The position numbers and the translations under genes are program-made. Under the pieces are notes generated by a model, which saw only the letters and a program-made list of their open reading frames with translations, was not told where the DNA came from and did not search any database. From Heligmosomoides polygyrus polygyrus (taxonomy: Eukaryota > Nematoda > Chromadorea > Rhabditida > Heligmosomidae): a stretch of DNA of 64,000 bases. The stretch is taken from positions 67,056,969 through 67,120,968 of the forward strand of contig OX377205.1 of assembly GCA_947396885.1 (NCBI GenBank), given 5' to 3'. Shown here piece after piece: positions 1 through 11,284 of the stretch; position 1 is the first letter of the stretch; the number at the start of each line of letters is the position of its first letter.

Positions 1-207
1 AGCAGTCCTTGACAACCATATCGAGCAGTTGATGAGCACCAGGCTCAAGCAGTTCTGGAGGGATGGGATCAGGAAGTTGGCTGAGCGATGGAAGCAAGGT
101 CCTTGCCCTTAATGGCAAATACACTCCTCAGCATCGTTGAGTTGTAATTGAGTTATAAGGAGATAAAGATTTTTTTCATTTTGTCTCATTACTTTTGCCC
201 CCCCCCC
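1..207 (+). mobile_element. 3' end of a mariner transposon
   Basis: The first 112 bases encode the C-terminus of a mariner transposase (reads HIEQLMSTRLKQFW, then LAERW, stop at 110-112). The non-coding end follows, with the terminal motif TCTCATTACTTTTGCCC and a poly-C run closing at 207 before a TA. The same C-terminus and terminus recur in the mariner at 21158-23522, so this is a second copy of that family. The rest lies left of the window. Confidence 0.85.
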
Positions 208-1311
208 TAATAATAAGGTAGTCCTCCAGTTGAAGATGTGGTAGCTAGAGCGGACCGGTCGCCTTTCTTCGCGCGATCACAGCTTCCAGTAGCTCAATGG
301 CTATAGACGAGAGGGTAGATAAGCGTTAGAAATTGAAGCACCACCCTTAGCCAATCACATCTGGTCAAGAACACTGGCAGCACCTTTTCCTTCGCAGCAT
401 TCATTCGCAAAATTCCAGGTTCTTTGAAATCGGTTTGAAACGAAAGATAATAGTTAAAGTGTTCCAGATCCGATTTTTTTATTAGCATACGTAGCTTCGT
501 TTGCGTAACGCTAGGTACATATTTAGCAGCTTTACTTGAAAAATAATCTGCAAAGGTTCACAATGAAGAGATTTCGGTGGACGATTGCAATACCTAGAAA
601 TCTGCTGCTCAAAAATTTGAACACCATGTCAAGAAATCGCTGCTCAGAAAAGTGTGCAACGACAACCTCATGAATTCTACTGTAGTATTATAAAACCGGG
701 AGTTCAGGTCTGCAGTCCTCGATTGCAATAAGCTATATCAAAAGTAGATTGCAGCGTTTAATGGATGAGCGGATTATAAACGTCACATGCGAAGTCCGGC
801 GGAGGAGAAGTCGTGAAAAATTGTCGGCAATTGGCGCCAAAGAGCGTGGACCGCGCCGGCAGTTGTATCAATGGCGTTTTGAGGAGGAACTGAGCGAAGC
901 GACACGCCTGGTAGGATACTCGAAACTCGGGTTTGACTGGATCGCCAGCGGAAGGAGCAACAGGAGCCACCCTCTCCGTACAGAGCTTGGGATCTCTGGG
1001 CCACAAAGACAAAGCTGGGGCGGCACAAGAGGTCCAGAAAGGGGATCATGCAAGGTCGCCCGCTCCGACTGAGCTCACAAGGCTGAAGCCATTACTATGC
1101 CCTGAGCGGAACTCTCTACACTCCACTTTGCCATTGCAGTTGGGGTTTCATATTTAAATGTTAACGACTTAACCATTTAACAAATTCAAAACAAATTCGC
1201 GTCGTCAGACTTTTTCGTTAAAATCTGCTTTGTCATAGAAAAAACGGAAATTTTCAGAAATTTAACGGATGTTCTAATTTTTCTAATTAGTGTTACAAAT
1301 TTTCCTTCCAG
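208..1311. other. Unresolved stretch with a GC-rich block
   Basis: No recognisable gene. The part from 740 to 1140 is GC-rich and open in several frames on both strands (a 107-residue plus frame rich in Arg and Ser, and antisense frames), which reflects base composition more than coding. Nothing else stands out. Confidence 0.4.
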
Positions 1312-1499
1312 TATTTAATGATGTTGCCCGCCCTCCCGATCAGCAGTACACCAGAAAATTCTTGAATTCTGCAAGAACCTTACAGAAATCTAGGCTAGCA
1401 GAACCATGGTTAACGGCAGAAATTCGCTCCTCTGGGCTCTCATTCCAAACAGTTGTCGCTCACATCCGTCAGCATGCGAAATCTAGATCGAAGATCTAG
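1312..1499 (+). CDS. Candidate terminal exon, unknown protein
   Basis: A polypyrimidine acceptor (AAATTTTCCTTCCAG) ends at 1311. It is followed by an open frame from 1314 to a TAG at 1497-1499, reading FNDVARPPDQQYTRKFLNSA at its start. Composition is balanced and unlike the surrounding AT-rich DNA. No upstream exon could be joined with confidence, and no family is recognised. It may be a real last exon or an exon relic. Confidence 0.25.
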
Positions 1500-3307
1500 C
1501 GAATAAGTTGCTGTTCTCAATTTATCGATTAGCATTGATCGCCAGTGACGCCTACTTTCTGCTGACTTTATATCTTTACATTAATTAGTATGGGACTAGC
1601 GCGTAGATGTCGATTGCTTGGTGATTATCCCGATCTCTTTGGGAGCCACCATCGCTGTTAGCTGAAAGGCTTTTCCTTTTCAAATCGCTTACCACAAATT
1701 CAAGCTGCATTTGTCTCCAGAAGAGTAGCGATTAGATCTGCAATGCGGTCGAGTTCATTTTGAATTCGCGACGGCTGTGCGGAGATGGCCCAGCCGAAAG
1801 AGCGGCAGTGACAGTGTCTCTTTGAATTCTCGGCGACGTCATCGACAGGAATAGCCGAGGGGAATTCAAACAACATGCAAATGCGTTGAACGGAAGACGA
1901 AAAACAGCGTCAGGATTCTGCTGAGGCGAATACTCGGCGAGATAGAAATGATAGGAGCATCGCGACGACAATTGCTACTCCTAGAGAAGTTCGGAGCTTA
2001 CAGTAACGGTGATCCACTAGTGCGCCACCCGTCGCAGATCAACCATTCCGATTTTTGCTCGAAGTAAACTCCAGCGGGCGCGCCAGCAGACGACACAACT
2101 ACGTTGCATTCATTTATTTCCGAGAATGTGCCAGGCACTCCAAACTCGAGATTTGTACCGCGTTATACGCATCATGGAACAGAGAAAACACACGGATTCG
2201 TACACAAATGGCGCTTGCGATTACATGCGGCGGCTAGATGACAAAAAGCATTCCTTCAGGCTTCCAATGGAGTTCTGTCACCCAGCTTTCGACTCCTAAA
2301 GACTGGAGGGCTCGGAAGCCGTTCTTTAACTCCATATAAGGTGCACTCGACAAAGAGCGCCGCCTGGAGGCCGATCCATCGATGACGAGAAGCCAGTAAG
2401 GCCCTTCTTTTAGGATCGAAGAACTATTACTCCACTTGCTTGAAGTGAATGAAACAAGGAGTCCTCGTATACGTGTAGTGCTACCGGTACAATATTTTAA
2501 AAAGAAATCTCTTCAATTAGAACATGCGAGGTGTCAAGTGATACGTGTTGTTGAGACAAAATGTTCCCAGAGAATCGCATCCAACAATTCAAACTGAAAG
2601 TCTCGCGAGATTCGAAGATGTTAACAGATCGCAAAGAATAGGGAAGATGCGCTTAGCAGATGACGTCAACAGAAACAGATTTTGATGCGGAAAAACGGCC
2701 GACAAGGCGAATAGAAGGCTGCCATCATTCAAAAGGACACGTCAGCTTTTCAGCAGCCGGACGAAATGGCCGGACGGCCAGGCACCTATCGGTCGCCTCC
2801 CTCGCTGTCCTCTACGCAATGCGAAGAAGATGACGGGCGGAGCACGTCCGGGGTTAATTGCGTAGAGGTCGGTCAGCAAGTGACAGGTGTAGTTAGTCAG
2901 CCAGTCGGCCCGTCGGGTCGGCAAGCGCTACTGGATGAAATTCACGTGCTGGAGAACGGGCCTGACACTCGCTGCTACAGGGCAAGGCGAATTCGAGCTG
3001 TGTGTCTACTCCAGTAAGCCAGTGTGCGGCTCGCCGCGTAGCTGGGGTTGAATTTTTATGAGTCGCCGGAGCCATGTGGATGTGTGTCGGCCGTTCGTAC
3101 GAATAAACAATGAGGCGGTAGTGCCCATTCATAGAGATCTCAGCAATAGGAGCACGACGTTGGGAGATGCTGACGAATTGAGGAGAAAACCTCGTTCTCC
3201 CTAATGCACTTTAAACCACTTCGTTATTTTGTGCAGTCTATTTCAACGCCTCATTCTTAATAACTATTGGTTTCTGCGACTAATATTTAATTACCGTTAT
3301 TTTTTAA
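1500..3307. other. Unresolved intergenic DNA
   Basis: Open frames of 60 to 83 codons occur on both strands (for example 2766-3017 plus and 2893-3132 minus). They overlap each other, lack splice partners and match nothing recognisable. I see no repeat shared with the rest of the window here. Confidence 0.4.
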
Positions 3308-3592
3308 GGCGCAAGTAGCGCAGTCGGAGGACGTGCCGCCTGTCGCGTGCACCCAATAGCAGGTCCTTGGTTCGGATTTCCCTCCTAGGCGAACCAAGTC
3401 TTCCATCCGGGTCGGTGAATTTCCCTGGGAAGGTTAAAGCGCTGACTCGCTCATCGACTGGCCATCGCAAGTCACTGAATGGTCATATACGCGTCCAAAT
3501 CACTTCCACGACATTCCGTAGAAGTAGAAGGCGTGGCGCATCCCAAAAGGGATTAGGCAGCGCCGTCCTTTGTCCTTTAATTTTCAAGTTAT
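3308..3592 (+). repeat. tRNA-derived SINE, copy 1
   Basis: The head carries RNA polymerase III promoter-like boxes: an A-box-like AAGTAGCGCAGTCGG and a B-box-like GGTTCGGATTT. The body holds blocks shared by all copies: CCAACCAAG with TCCATCC, GCTGACTCG, GGCCATCGCAAGTCA, CGACATTCCGTAGAAGTAG, GGCGCATCCCAAAAGGGATT, and a 3' end rich in GTCCTTTATCC-like motifs. About nine copies occur in this window in both orientations. Confidence 0.8.
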
Positions 3593-3756
3593 GAAAGCGA
3601 TTCCCGCTTGACTGATATTTATGTAAACCACATTCCAAATTAAAAATCGAAATGGATGTGATCTACACTGTTTTTTATTTTACTTTCATTTGATAGGCGC
3701 GTGAGATAGTGCAGCAATAGCAACTGTTATTTATTTACTGTTATTTTTTAAGCTAT

Positions 3757-3955
3757 GGAGCGCGTGTAGCGTAGTCGGGGAAGTACCGGTTCACACGAGC
3801 ACCTGATTCCAGTTTCTTGGCTCTGGTCTTCCGCTCAGGCCAACCTCCCTCCACGTACAAACGGATTCAAACGACCTCCGCGAATTCCGTAGAAGTAGAA
3901 TTCGTGGCGCATTTCAAAATAGAGTGACTAACGCCCTCCCTTATTTTTTATCCTG
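3757..3955 (+). repeat. tRNA-derived SINE, copy 2 (internally deleted)
   Basis: Starts GCGCGTGTAGCGTAGTCGG and ends in the shared CCGTAGAAGTAGAATTCG and GGCGCATTTCAAAA blocks. The middle of the family body is missing, so the copy is about 200 bp instead of about 290 bp. Confidence 0.7.
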
Positions 3956-5930
3956 CACTTTTACTTGAAAAATACAGAAATAGTGTTGTAACGTGAAGGA
4001 ACTGAAGATCAGAATCGCTAAACATTGGCACGGTTCTAGGCGGTTGCGCCCGTAATGTCTACAGCGAAGGTGCTGGCTCAGAAATAAGGGATAAGGCGTA
4101 AATCAAGGAAATTCGCCAATCCCTTTGTGGGATACCCACGTAATACATTTTTCGTAGATTTCTTGGTCATCCTGGAATGGTGTCGAATCTCACCTCATCA
4201 ACTCGAGCTCACGAAATTGGGACTTCGGTCAACTGCAGCAAATGCGAGTCGAAACTTGAGTTCAAGGCAAAGTCGCTTAAGGTTGAAAGTGGTACATGCG
4301 GCTGAAAGTAGAGTGCGGAAGGGTGGGGAGAATGAAATTCATTAAAGATGTGTAGGGAATTATTTGATGGTGAACAGGAAATAGGCGTACAGCTCCCTCC
4401 CGTTGTAACACATTTTAAATGAGCAGTAAAAATCCGAGTGTAATGGCTGTCGCATCCTAAGCGGAATAGGTCTTTTTAACACTCTTTCATGTGCAGATTT
4501 ATTTAAACTCTCATACAGTGGCCGAATAGCAATGAACTATGACCAAAAGAGAGCTCGCAGGCATGGAATAAGAAAAAAGGCAAAGGAAGACACGACACGA
4601 GCACACGACATTGAATGGCTTTTAGAGACGCCAGAAAGGGAGGAGAGAAGATGTCATCACCCAGTGCTGCAATTTTTAAGCTCATTCATTTCGCTTCGCC
4701 ACCAATATGGAAAAAAGTGGAAACTGAGTGGCGGAGAAATCGCCGCCTCGTTGAAAGTAGTTTAGCTGGAGCGAAAACTGGTTCTGAATGTCGCCGTCCG
4801 ACTGTTTTCACTTCGATTTAAACGCCCTTCCCAAGGCTCAGAGCTGTTCTCACACAAGTGAGAAGAAGGCGAAAACTTCGCGTGCAGGTGTCAACGCCCT
4901 AAATAAACTTCACAAGCCAGCAGCCCATTTTGAGGGAATTGAAACAAATACTAATGGCAGGCTACAAACTGTCCACTCCTTAATATGTAAGTACGACAAT
5001 ATACATAATACTTCCGACTGCCAAAGGTGCTACTTAATCCTTTGTATATGGTTCGATCAGGTTCCGCTCCGCGCCCGAGCCAATCGTGATTTCTGCCGAT
5101 ATTTAAAAATTTGAACTCGAAACTTATCAGAGCACTTAAATCACCGTTTTGTTTGATGGACGCAAAGTGTAAAGCTAAAAGCAAAACGCACCATAATAAG
5201 GTGGGTGAAGCAATTCCCTAGTTTTAATCCTTCGGCAGAAATTATTTAAATATTTGAAGAGCTATGAAGTGACAGAAAAAGAGAAATCGACATAGAAAAA
5301 CCAGTGCTGAATTTAACTGCGGGACGGAATGCATTTTCTTGACACTTTCTTCGAATCTTAAGAGTAATGGGAAGAACGACCCGAACCAGTTTTTTCTTGC
5401 AATGAACCACGTACTTGAGATCTGCAGTACATCTTAGAAACATTGTGAAGGCATTGTTAGCCTCTAAAACAAGTCACGGAGCCAGTCGTCAGTGGACAGG
5501 TCAGTGTATCTTCTCTAGATAAGCGTTGCACTCTCACCGGTACCGGGAAAATTGGCTATTACGAGGTTGGTAGCAAGTCTAACCTAAAATCTACTCGAAG
5601 TGCAAGCGAGGTCCGAGCACATATTCTGCCGGTTGCCCGTCAACACTAACCCTGGTCATGCCCACTAAAGGAACGAATAAAGATGGAAGGGTAGAATAAA
5701 AAAAGAGGGGCGAAAAAAGAGGGGCGAATAAAGATTGGTAATTTATTTTCTGACTGGGATGCGCCACGCATTCTATTTTCCTGTGAGATGGAAGCAAATC
5801 GGGTGCGTTTTTGGCCCATGAAATGATTCCCGGTGGTCCGTCGATGCACAGCCTAGCGTTTTTCCTTCATAGACAAATTTCACCAATCCCACAGTGATGG
5901 AAAACTGGGTGTACTGGATGGACACCGATT
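3956..5930. other. Unresolved DNA
   Basis: Contains scattered frames (4127-4345, 4503-5114, 5591-5849) with no recognisable domain and no convincing splice partners. Several overlap on opposite strands. No transposon signature seen. Confidence 0.4.
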
Positions 5931-5934
5931 CAAA

Positions 5935-5979
5935 AGTTTCAATAGCGGTGCACGTGACAGAGGCACCGCTATTGAAACT
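5935..5979. repeat. Perfect 17-bp hairpin followed by poly-C
   Basis: Positions 5935-5951 and 5963-5979 are exact inverted complements (AGTTTCAATAGCGGTGC and its reverse complement) separated by 11 nt. A C-rich run of about 15 follows immediately. It could be a small palindromic element end or an RNA hairpin; function unknown. Confidence 0.7.
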
Positions 5980-5995
5980 CCCCCCCCCCCCCCAA

Positions 5996-7410
5996 CTATC
6001 ACACGGCTATCACCGATTATTATATTTCTGTTACATGCGTATCAAGGAACGATGACTAAAGTTGCAAGGTTGGCAGTAGCAGAATGAATGAGTGAAGGTC
6101 AACCGGCTCAATTCACTCACTATTGCTGTACGTTTAGAGTTCGCCGAAATTCTGCTCGAGTACTTAGACGAACATTGACCCCTTACATGAGAAACGAAGT
6201 CCATTTAAAGCACACCTAATACCCAGGAATTAAATTTCGTGCAGTGTGAGGAACACAGACGATGGACTGTATCAATTTAGGAATGCAAAATGTCACGGTG
6301 AAAAACTTTGGGAAGGCTGACTGATGTGGATGTGAACCAACTGACATTTCTGCTGGAATCGAATCAGCGACCTCGTCGGCGTCATCGTCTTTGAAGCTAC
6401 CACAACAAACTGGTTGGCAGTGCCTAGTGCCCAAAGCAGATGTGAAGAATACTAGGGCCGCTTCAGCAGTGAACCATCTACGTATTCACGCATGTACTAC
6501 AACATCACGAGAATCTTAACTGCACGTGCTGGGACCAAAAAAGTCCCATTAGCGAGGTCCGATCGGTGTGTAATTAGATCTGAGCGTGTGACAGGTGACG
6601 ACGGTGACGACAAAAGGGTCCCATCGTCCGAATCTCACACGTGGCTGAAGTGGCTAAGTGGTCTCGGGCGGGCGCGAGTCGCCCGTCATAATCCCCGAAG
6701 GGCGCTGCTGCTGCTCCGCCGGCCACCGCTCTCGGCAGTGCGCTGAGCTCAGCCTGCTCATGCTCCAGCTGCTTTTACTGCTACTGGAAATCGATTCCAC
6801 AACGAACGTCGATGGAGCTGCTACTGCTGCAGCGGACGACGGAGTATTCAACACAATTTTCGAGAGGAAAACGCCTGCTTTAGCCAGTGAGCTCGGCGGA
6901 AAGGAGGAAATGCGCGCGATTCTCGCCTAGCGGCACTAACCGGCTTCCACTCCTGGAGAGGCGCGGCGGTCGATGGATGTCGTCGTGCGATGCAGCCGAC
7001 GCCGCCGCTTGCGACGCCTTCGCCACACTTGAACATCGCAGAAATGGCCTGAAGATGGCCGAGCGTGGAGTCGCTGAAGCCTTGTGTTGAGTGTCGCACA
7101 CGTTGTGTCTGGAGGAATCCGGGAGTCGCACAGGTAATGCAGCGTCTTCGCGACAGGAGGTGAAAAATCAGTTCACTGAAGCTGTAAGAAGGGTAACCAG
7201 TTTCCATAAAAACCCTCGCGCTAGATGTTACTTGAACCCGCACCTTCTGCTTTCCGGGCAACGGCGTGCTACGCCTAACACATCAGTCCATTGAAAATCG
7301 CTTCTGTACAAACTAGAAGCTCGAAACATGTGCTTCATATGCTCATTTAAGAACATCGTCTTCTTTGACTTGGATCCTTTCTTACTGTTTACTGTCTCCT
7401 ATCTTAACGT
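5996..7410. other. Unresolved DNA with a GC-rich island
   Basis: 6600-7110 is GC-rich with CTG/CTGCT runs and is open on both strands (plus frame 6658-6930 with a Leu-rich stretch, minus frame 6848-7261). This could be a 5' exon or promoter-like island, but no exon chain with consistent phases could be built. Product unknown. Confidence 0.3.
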
Positions 7411-7722
7411 TTGGGCGCGTGTAGCGTAGTCGGAGGAGGCACGACTGTCGCGTACACCCGATACTAGGTTCCTGGTTCGGATTTCACGCCCAGGCCAACC
7501 AAGCCGTCCATCCCTCGGGAGACGGTGAATTGGTACCAGACTTGTCTGGGAAGGATAAAGCGCTGACTTGTTCATCGGCTGGCCACCGCAAGCCATTGTA
7601 TGGCCAAATACGCATTCATGTCGCCTCCACGACATCCTGTAGAAGTAGAATGCGCTGGCGCATCCCAAAAGGGATTGAGTAACGCCGTCCTTTATCCTTA
7701 TCCTTTATCTTATCTTTTACTC
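7411..7722 (+). repeat. tRNA-derived SINE, copy 3 (near full length)
   Basis: Well preserved: GCGCGTGTAGCGTAGTCGG head, GGTTCCTGGTTCGGATTT B-box region, the shared body blocks, and a 3' tail of repeated CCTTTATC motifs. The minus-strand copy at 19258-19552 is its closest relative in the window. Confidence 0.85.
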
Positions 7723-7770
7723 CTGAATAATATAGTGCCTCTGTTTCTTAAAAACTGCAGTTCTACCACG

Positions 7771-7860
7771 CGATTCACCCGCTAATACGGTGGCCGTGCA
7801 GTCGAACCGAGGCGACGCTCGCACACACACGAACTGATATAGTTCGAATTCGCCTCCATT
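7771..7860 (+). repeat. Second tRNA-like repeat, copy a
   Basis: A 90-bp block beginning TTCACCCGCTAATACGGTGG, with an A-box-like GGCCGTGCAGTCG and a B-box-like TAGTTCGAATTCGCC. A near copy lies at 15286-15372. It is distinct from the main SINE family and does not fold into a standard tRNA that I can recognise. Confidence 0.6.
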
Positions 7861-8039
7861 CCACGAAAAGGTGTGGGTAATGGCGATTTTCGATTTTACG
7901 ATTTTACAATTTACGACGATTTTTGGCACATTTTTTACAATTAACGATTTATTACATTTTGGGTCGTCAATATTAAATTTTCGTAAATGTTATCAATCTA
8001 ACCAGGGAATGCCTTCAGCTTCTCATGGAACTTCGGATT

Positions 8040-9503
8040 TTATTTATTTATTTATTTATTTATTCATGACGTGAGCTAAGGCCACACGTGAAAATACAAT
8101 GTTAGAATAAAAACGCATAAACTCAATCAAAAACAAACGAATACATCCGAAGGCACTCATTGCATACGCAAAACAGCTTCTTGAAACCGTGCAAGGATAG
8201 ACCTAAGACTTCGTCATTTGTGCTCAAAATGTGGTTAAACTCCTTTAAATTTCTGTAGGTGAAAAAGCTTGCTCGGGCTCGCGATTTCGCCACCGAAACA
8301 TAAAGTCTGAGCTTGCCTCTTATGTTTCTTGTCAGCCTAGTGCCAAAAAAGTTGAGTGGGTTTATAGAAACCCTACCAGTTAGTATCTTAAACATCATGA
8401 GGAGGTCAGCTCTTTTCCTTCTTATGAAAAGGCTTGGTAATCCTGACATCTTCGTTCTTTCGGCACCATTTGACATCTGATAATAGTTATTCCCGTAGCA
8501 CCTCATCATCAGCTCACGAGTGAAACTATTCTGAACATTTTCTAGAAGAAGAATGTCTTTTTTCTTCGAATGATTAAAAACTGTTGTCCCACACTCTACC
8601 ATGGGTCTCACATATGTCTTATACGCCCGCAGAAAGATTTGAGGATCTCTGCTCATCATTGCTTTAAAAAGGTTGTAGATGCGGTAGTTAGCTTTCTTGG
8701 TCAATGCTTTATGATGCAAGTCAAAACTGAGGTCCTTAGATATTAGGAAGCCAAGATCGCGAATGTCAGCAGTTGTTTCTAATGTGACACCTCTCAGCTT
8801 GTAAGATGGGGTTACGACAGTGCGATTGGTCCCAATGACAAAACATTTAGATTTTTCTGCTGCTACAGGTAGTTCCCATTTATCAGCCCAGGAATCTATG
8901 TAGTTCACTGCTTCTTGAACTGCATATAAATCATCTGTACTTTCAGTGGTTTTATAGATCTTGATATCATGAAAGAGACTCTGGCAGTTCGTGGGTATAG
9001 AGCAGGAAGAGCAGAGGGGAAAGAACTCCCCCCTGCGGTACTCCGCTGAAAGCCTTAAAGATCTCGGAAAACTGCCCATTTATCTTAACTTGGTAAGTTC
9101 TTTCTGAGAGGAACTCACGTTTCCAGTTCACTATCATGTGATGAACACCGACCAATCTTAATTTTAGTAGCAGCTTTGATAATGCAACTCTATCGAAAGC
9201 CTTAGAGAAATCAAAATAGATCACATCTATACGCTTCTTTTCCTCAACAGCTTTCGTCCAATCACATAACGCTGTAAGTGTAGCAGTCTCAATCGACCTT
9301 CCCTTCAAAAAGCCAAACTGATTATCAGAAATAATGTTCTTTTCTTCAAGATGTTTTAAAATGTGTTTGCTAACAATTTTCTCAAAAACCTTTGCTAATA
9401 CAGACGTAATACTCACTGGTCTGTAGTTCGTGGGATTGCTATAAGGGGCTTTCTTAGGAATAGGAGTAACGAATGCATGTTTCCATCGAGAGGGGACCTC
9501 TGC
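8040..9503 (-). mobile_element. 5'-truncated CR1-like LINE inserted in the foldback element
   Basis: Minus-strand non-LTR retrotransposon fragment. It starts just upstream of the reverse transcriptase fingers and ends 3' in a (TAAA)n tail, seen as (TTTA)n at 8040-8065. It is flanked by an imperfect 8-bp duplication TT[C/T]GGATT (8032-8039 and 9504-9511). The uninterrupted sequence is present in the other arm of the foldback element near 10880-10890, which proves the insertion. Confidence 0.85.
8123..9490 (-). pseudogene. CR1-like LINE reverse transcriptase, broken
   Basis: The reading runs from 9490 (KAPYSNPTNYRPVSIT) through motif A (IYFDFSKAFDRV) and motif B (GVPQGGVLSPLLF). A deletion with frame change near 8970-9000 then removes the catalytic YADD segment. 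The second frame resumes at HDIKIYKTTE and continues through the thumb and C-terminal region (RAYKTYVRPMVE, NFTRE-like) to a stop at 8123. Loss of YADD makes the copy catalytically dead. Same family as the open frame at 21880-23193, but diverged. Confidence 0.85.
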
Positions 9504-9905
9504 TTTGGATTGAGACCTATATCATGTGAAAGAGCTTGAGACGCTGATCACAGATATGTAGACCGAATTTGCTAAATGGATCTTCTAAGCGAGTTATGGC
9601 CGGCAGAAGCCGCGATGTCTTCCATGTGTTAGGCGCGGTCAATCAGCGTTGTGCGCAGTATTGCGCGGTAATCAGCGGCTCGGCTATCAGAGCCTCCAGC
9701 AGCAGCGGCGGCGCAGTGGTAGAGTGTTCGCTAACAAAGATTGGGTTCACTGGTTCGGTTCCCGCCGTTGACGGCTTTTTTTGCATTTTGTGACCTATCT
9801 TCGACGAGCACCTATAATATCATTTTTTAGCACATTTTTGACCGCACGGCTTATGGTGACTTACATTTACGTCTATTTGAAGACGGAAACGTGTTTCAGG
9901 TAAAA

Positions 9906-10015
9906 TGTTTTATTCATGACGTGAAGCAAGTCAGAAATTCAAATCAAAACAAAATAAAAAGAAAAAATAAAATCGAAAATCAACAAAACTTAATAAACAT
10001 AATAAATAAAAAGTA
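9906..10015 (-). mobile_element. Short LINE 3'-end-like fragment
   Basis: Shares TTTATTCATGACGTGA with the 3' end of the LINE at 8040 and is otherwise an A/T-rich, AATAAA-rich tract. It interrupts the left half of the foldback element relative to its right arm. Confidence 0.4.
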
Positions 10016-10922
10016 AAGGCACTAGTTAAAAGTTCCGACTCCACCGACACGACTTCGTTCGAAAAATTTTTTTCGCTGAAACTTCGTCTAGGGGGGTTAT
10101 TTGGGGTGCTGATCACGAATCTGACATCCGTTTTTCACGATTCGGTCGGAGACCACTCAAACCTTTAACAAGGGTGGTCCAGGCAGAGTCATCGATTTCG
10201 CTGAAACTTCGTCAGAGGGGTTGCCTGGGGTGCTAACCACGAATCTGACATCCGCTTTTCACGGTTCGGTCGGAGATCACCCATACCGTTGCTACAACTG
10301 TTCGGCCGAAGTCGTGTCGGTGGAGTCGGAACTTCTAACTAGTGCCCAGCGAAATCGGTGACTCTGCTTAGACCACCCTTGTTAAAGGTATGGCTGGTCT
10401 CCGACCGAATCGTGAAAAACGGATGTTAGATTCGTGATCAGCACCCCAAATAACCCCCCTAGACGAAGTTTCAGCGAAAAAAAATTTCGACCGAAGTTGT
10501 GTCAGTGGAGTCGGAAATGCAAAAACGTAAACGTAAACGTAAATGCAAGTCGCCATAAGCCGTGCGCTCAAAAATGTGCTAAAAATGAGATTATAGGTCC
10601 TCGTCGAAGATAGGTCACAAAATGCAAAAAAGCCGTCAACGGCGGGAACCGAACCAATAAACCCAACCCTTGATAGCGAACACTCTACCGCTGCTGACGG
10701 CGCTGATAGCCGAGCCGCTGATTACCGCGCAATACTGCGCCCAACGCTGATTGAGCGCGCCTAACACATGGAAGACATCGCGGCTTCCGCCGGCCATAAC
10801 TCGCTTAGATGATCCACTTAGCAAATTCGGTCTACATATCTGTGATCAGCGTCTCGAGCTCTTTCACGCGATATAGGTCTTAATCCGAAGTTCCGTGGGA
10901 AGCTGACGGCATTCCCTGGTAA

Positions 10923-11253
10923 GGACAACTGACGTCCAAATGAAGTGATGCAGCTCGGTTTATGCCACTCGATTTTTCCGATAACCTAGTAGGAAACCTA
11001 AGACCTTTTGGTGCATCATAGGGTAGAGTTACGCCATGCTCGGTACTAGGTATTTTTGTAGAAATGCATGCGCAGTTGCTGGTTTCCCCGAGTTAATGTG
11101 TAGTGAAATGAAAAATTGTCCTGATAGTGGCTTTTTACTATTGTTTCTGCTAAATTTTAGATTTACACTCATTTAAAGAACTGGTAGGAGGTTGGAAAAT
11201 TAATGGTCATTCAAACGATGAGAGCTTTTAATTGAAACACAAACAGCTTTTAA

Positions 11254-11284
<31 letters not shown>

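Larger units (their letters stand above)
8002..10919. mobile_element. Foldback DNA element with TAA target duplication
   Basis: The two ends are inverted complements starting CCAGGGAATGCC and are flanked by the direct repeat TAA (7999-8001 and 10920-10922). The arms stay complementary for about 400 bp: 8002-8039 plus 9512-9880 pair with 10500-10919. Each arm carries a tRNA-like segment (GCGCAGTGGTAGAGTGTTCG, then GGTTCGGTTCCC). The centre holds inverted and direct copies of a block containing GGGGTGCTGATCACGAATC. No transposase is encoded. A 3-bp TAA/TWA duplication is usual for PIF/Harbinger elements, but the superfamily is an inference. A LINE occupies 8040-9503 and a short LINE-like piece 9906-10015. 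Confidence 0.75.

Noticed and set aside
6492..7294. GC-rich gene on either strand
   Set aside because: Open on both strands with low-complexity Leu/Ser/Ala content and no consistent exon chain.
9706..9770. tRNA gene with GTGGTAGAGTGTTCG and GGTTCGGTTCCC
   Set aside because: It recurs inverted at 10640-10710 inside a foldback element and lacks a clean cloverleaf; treated as tRNA-derived.
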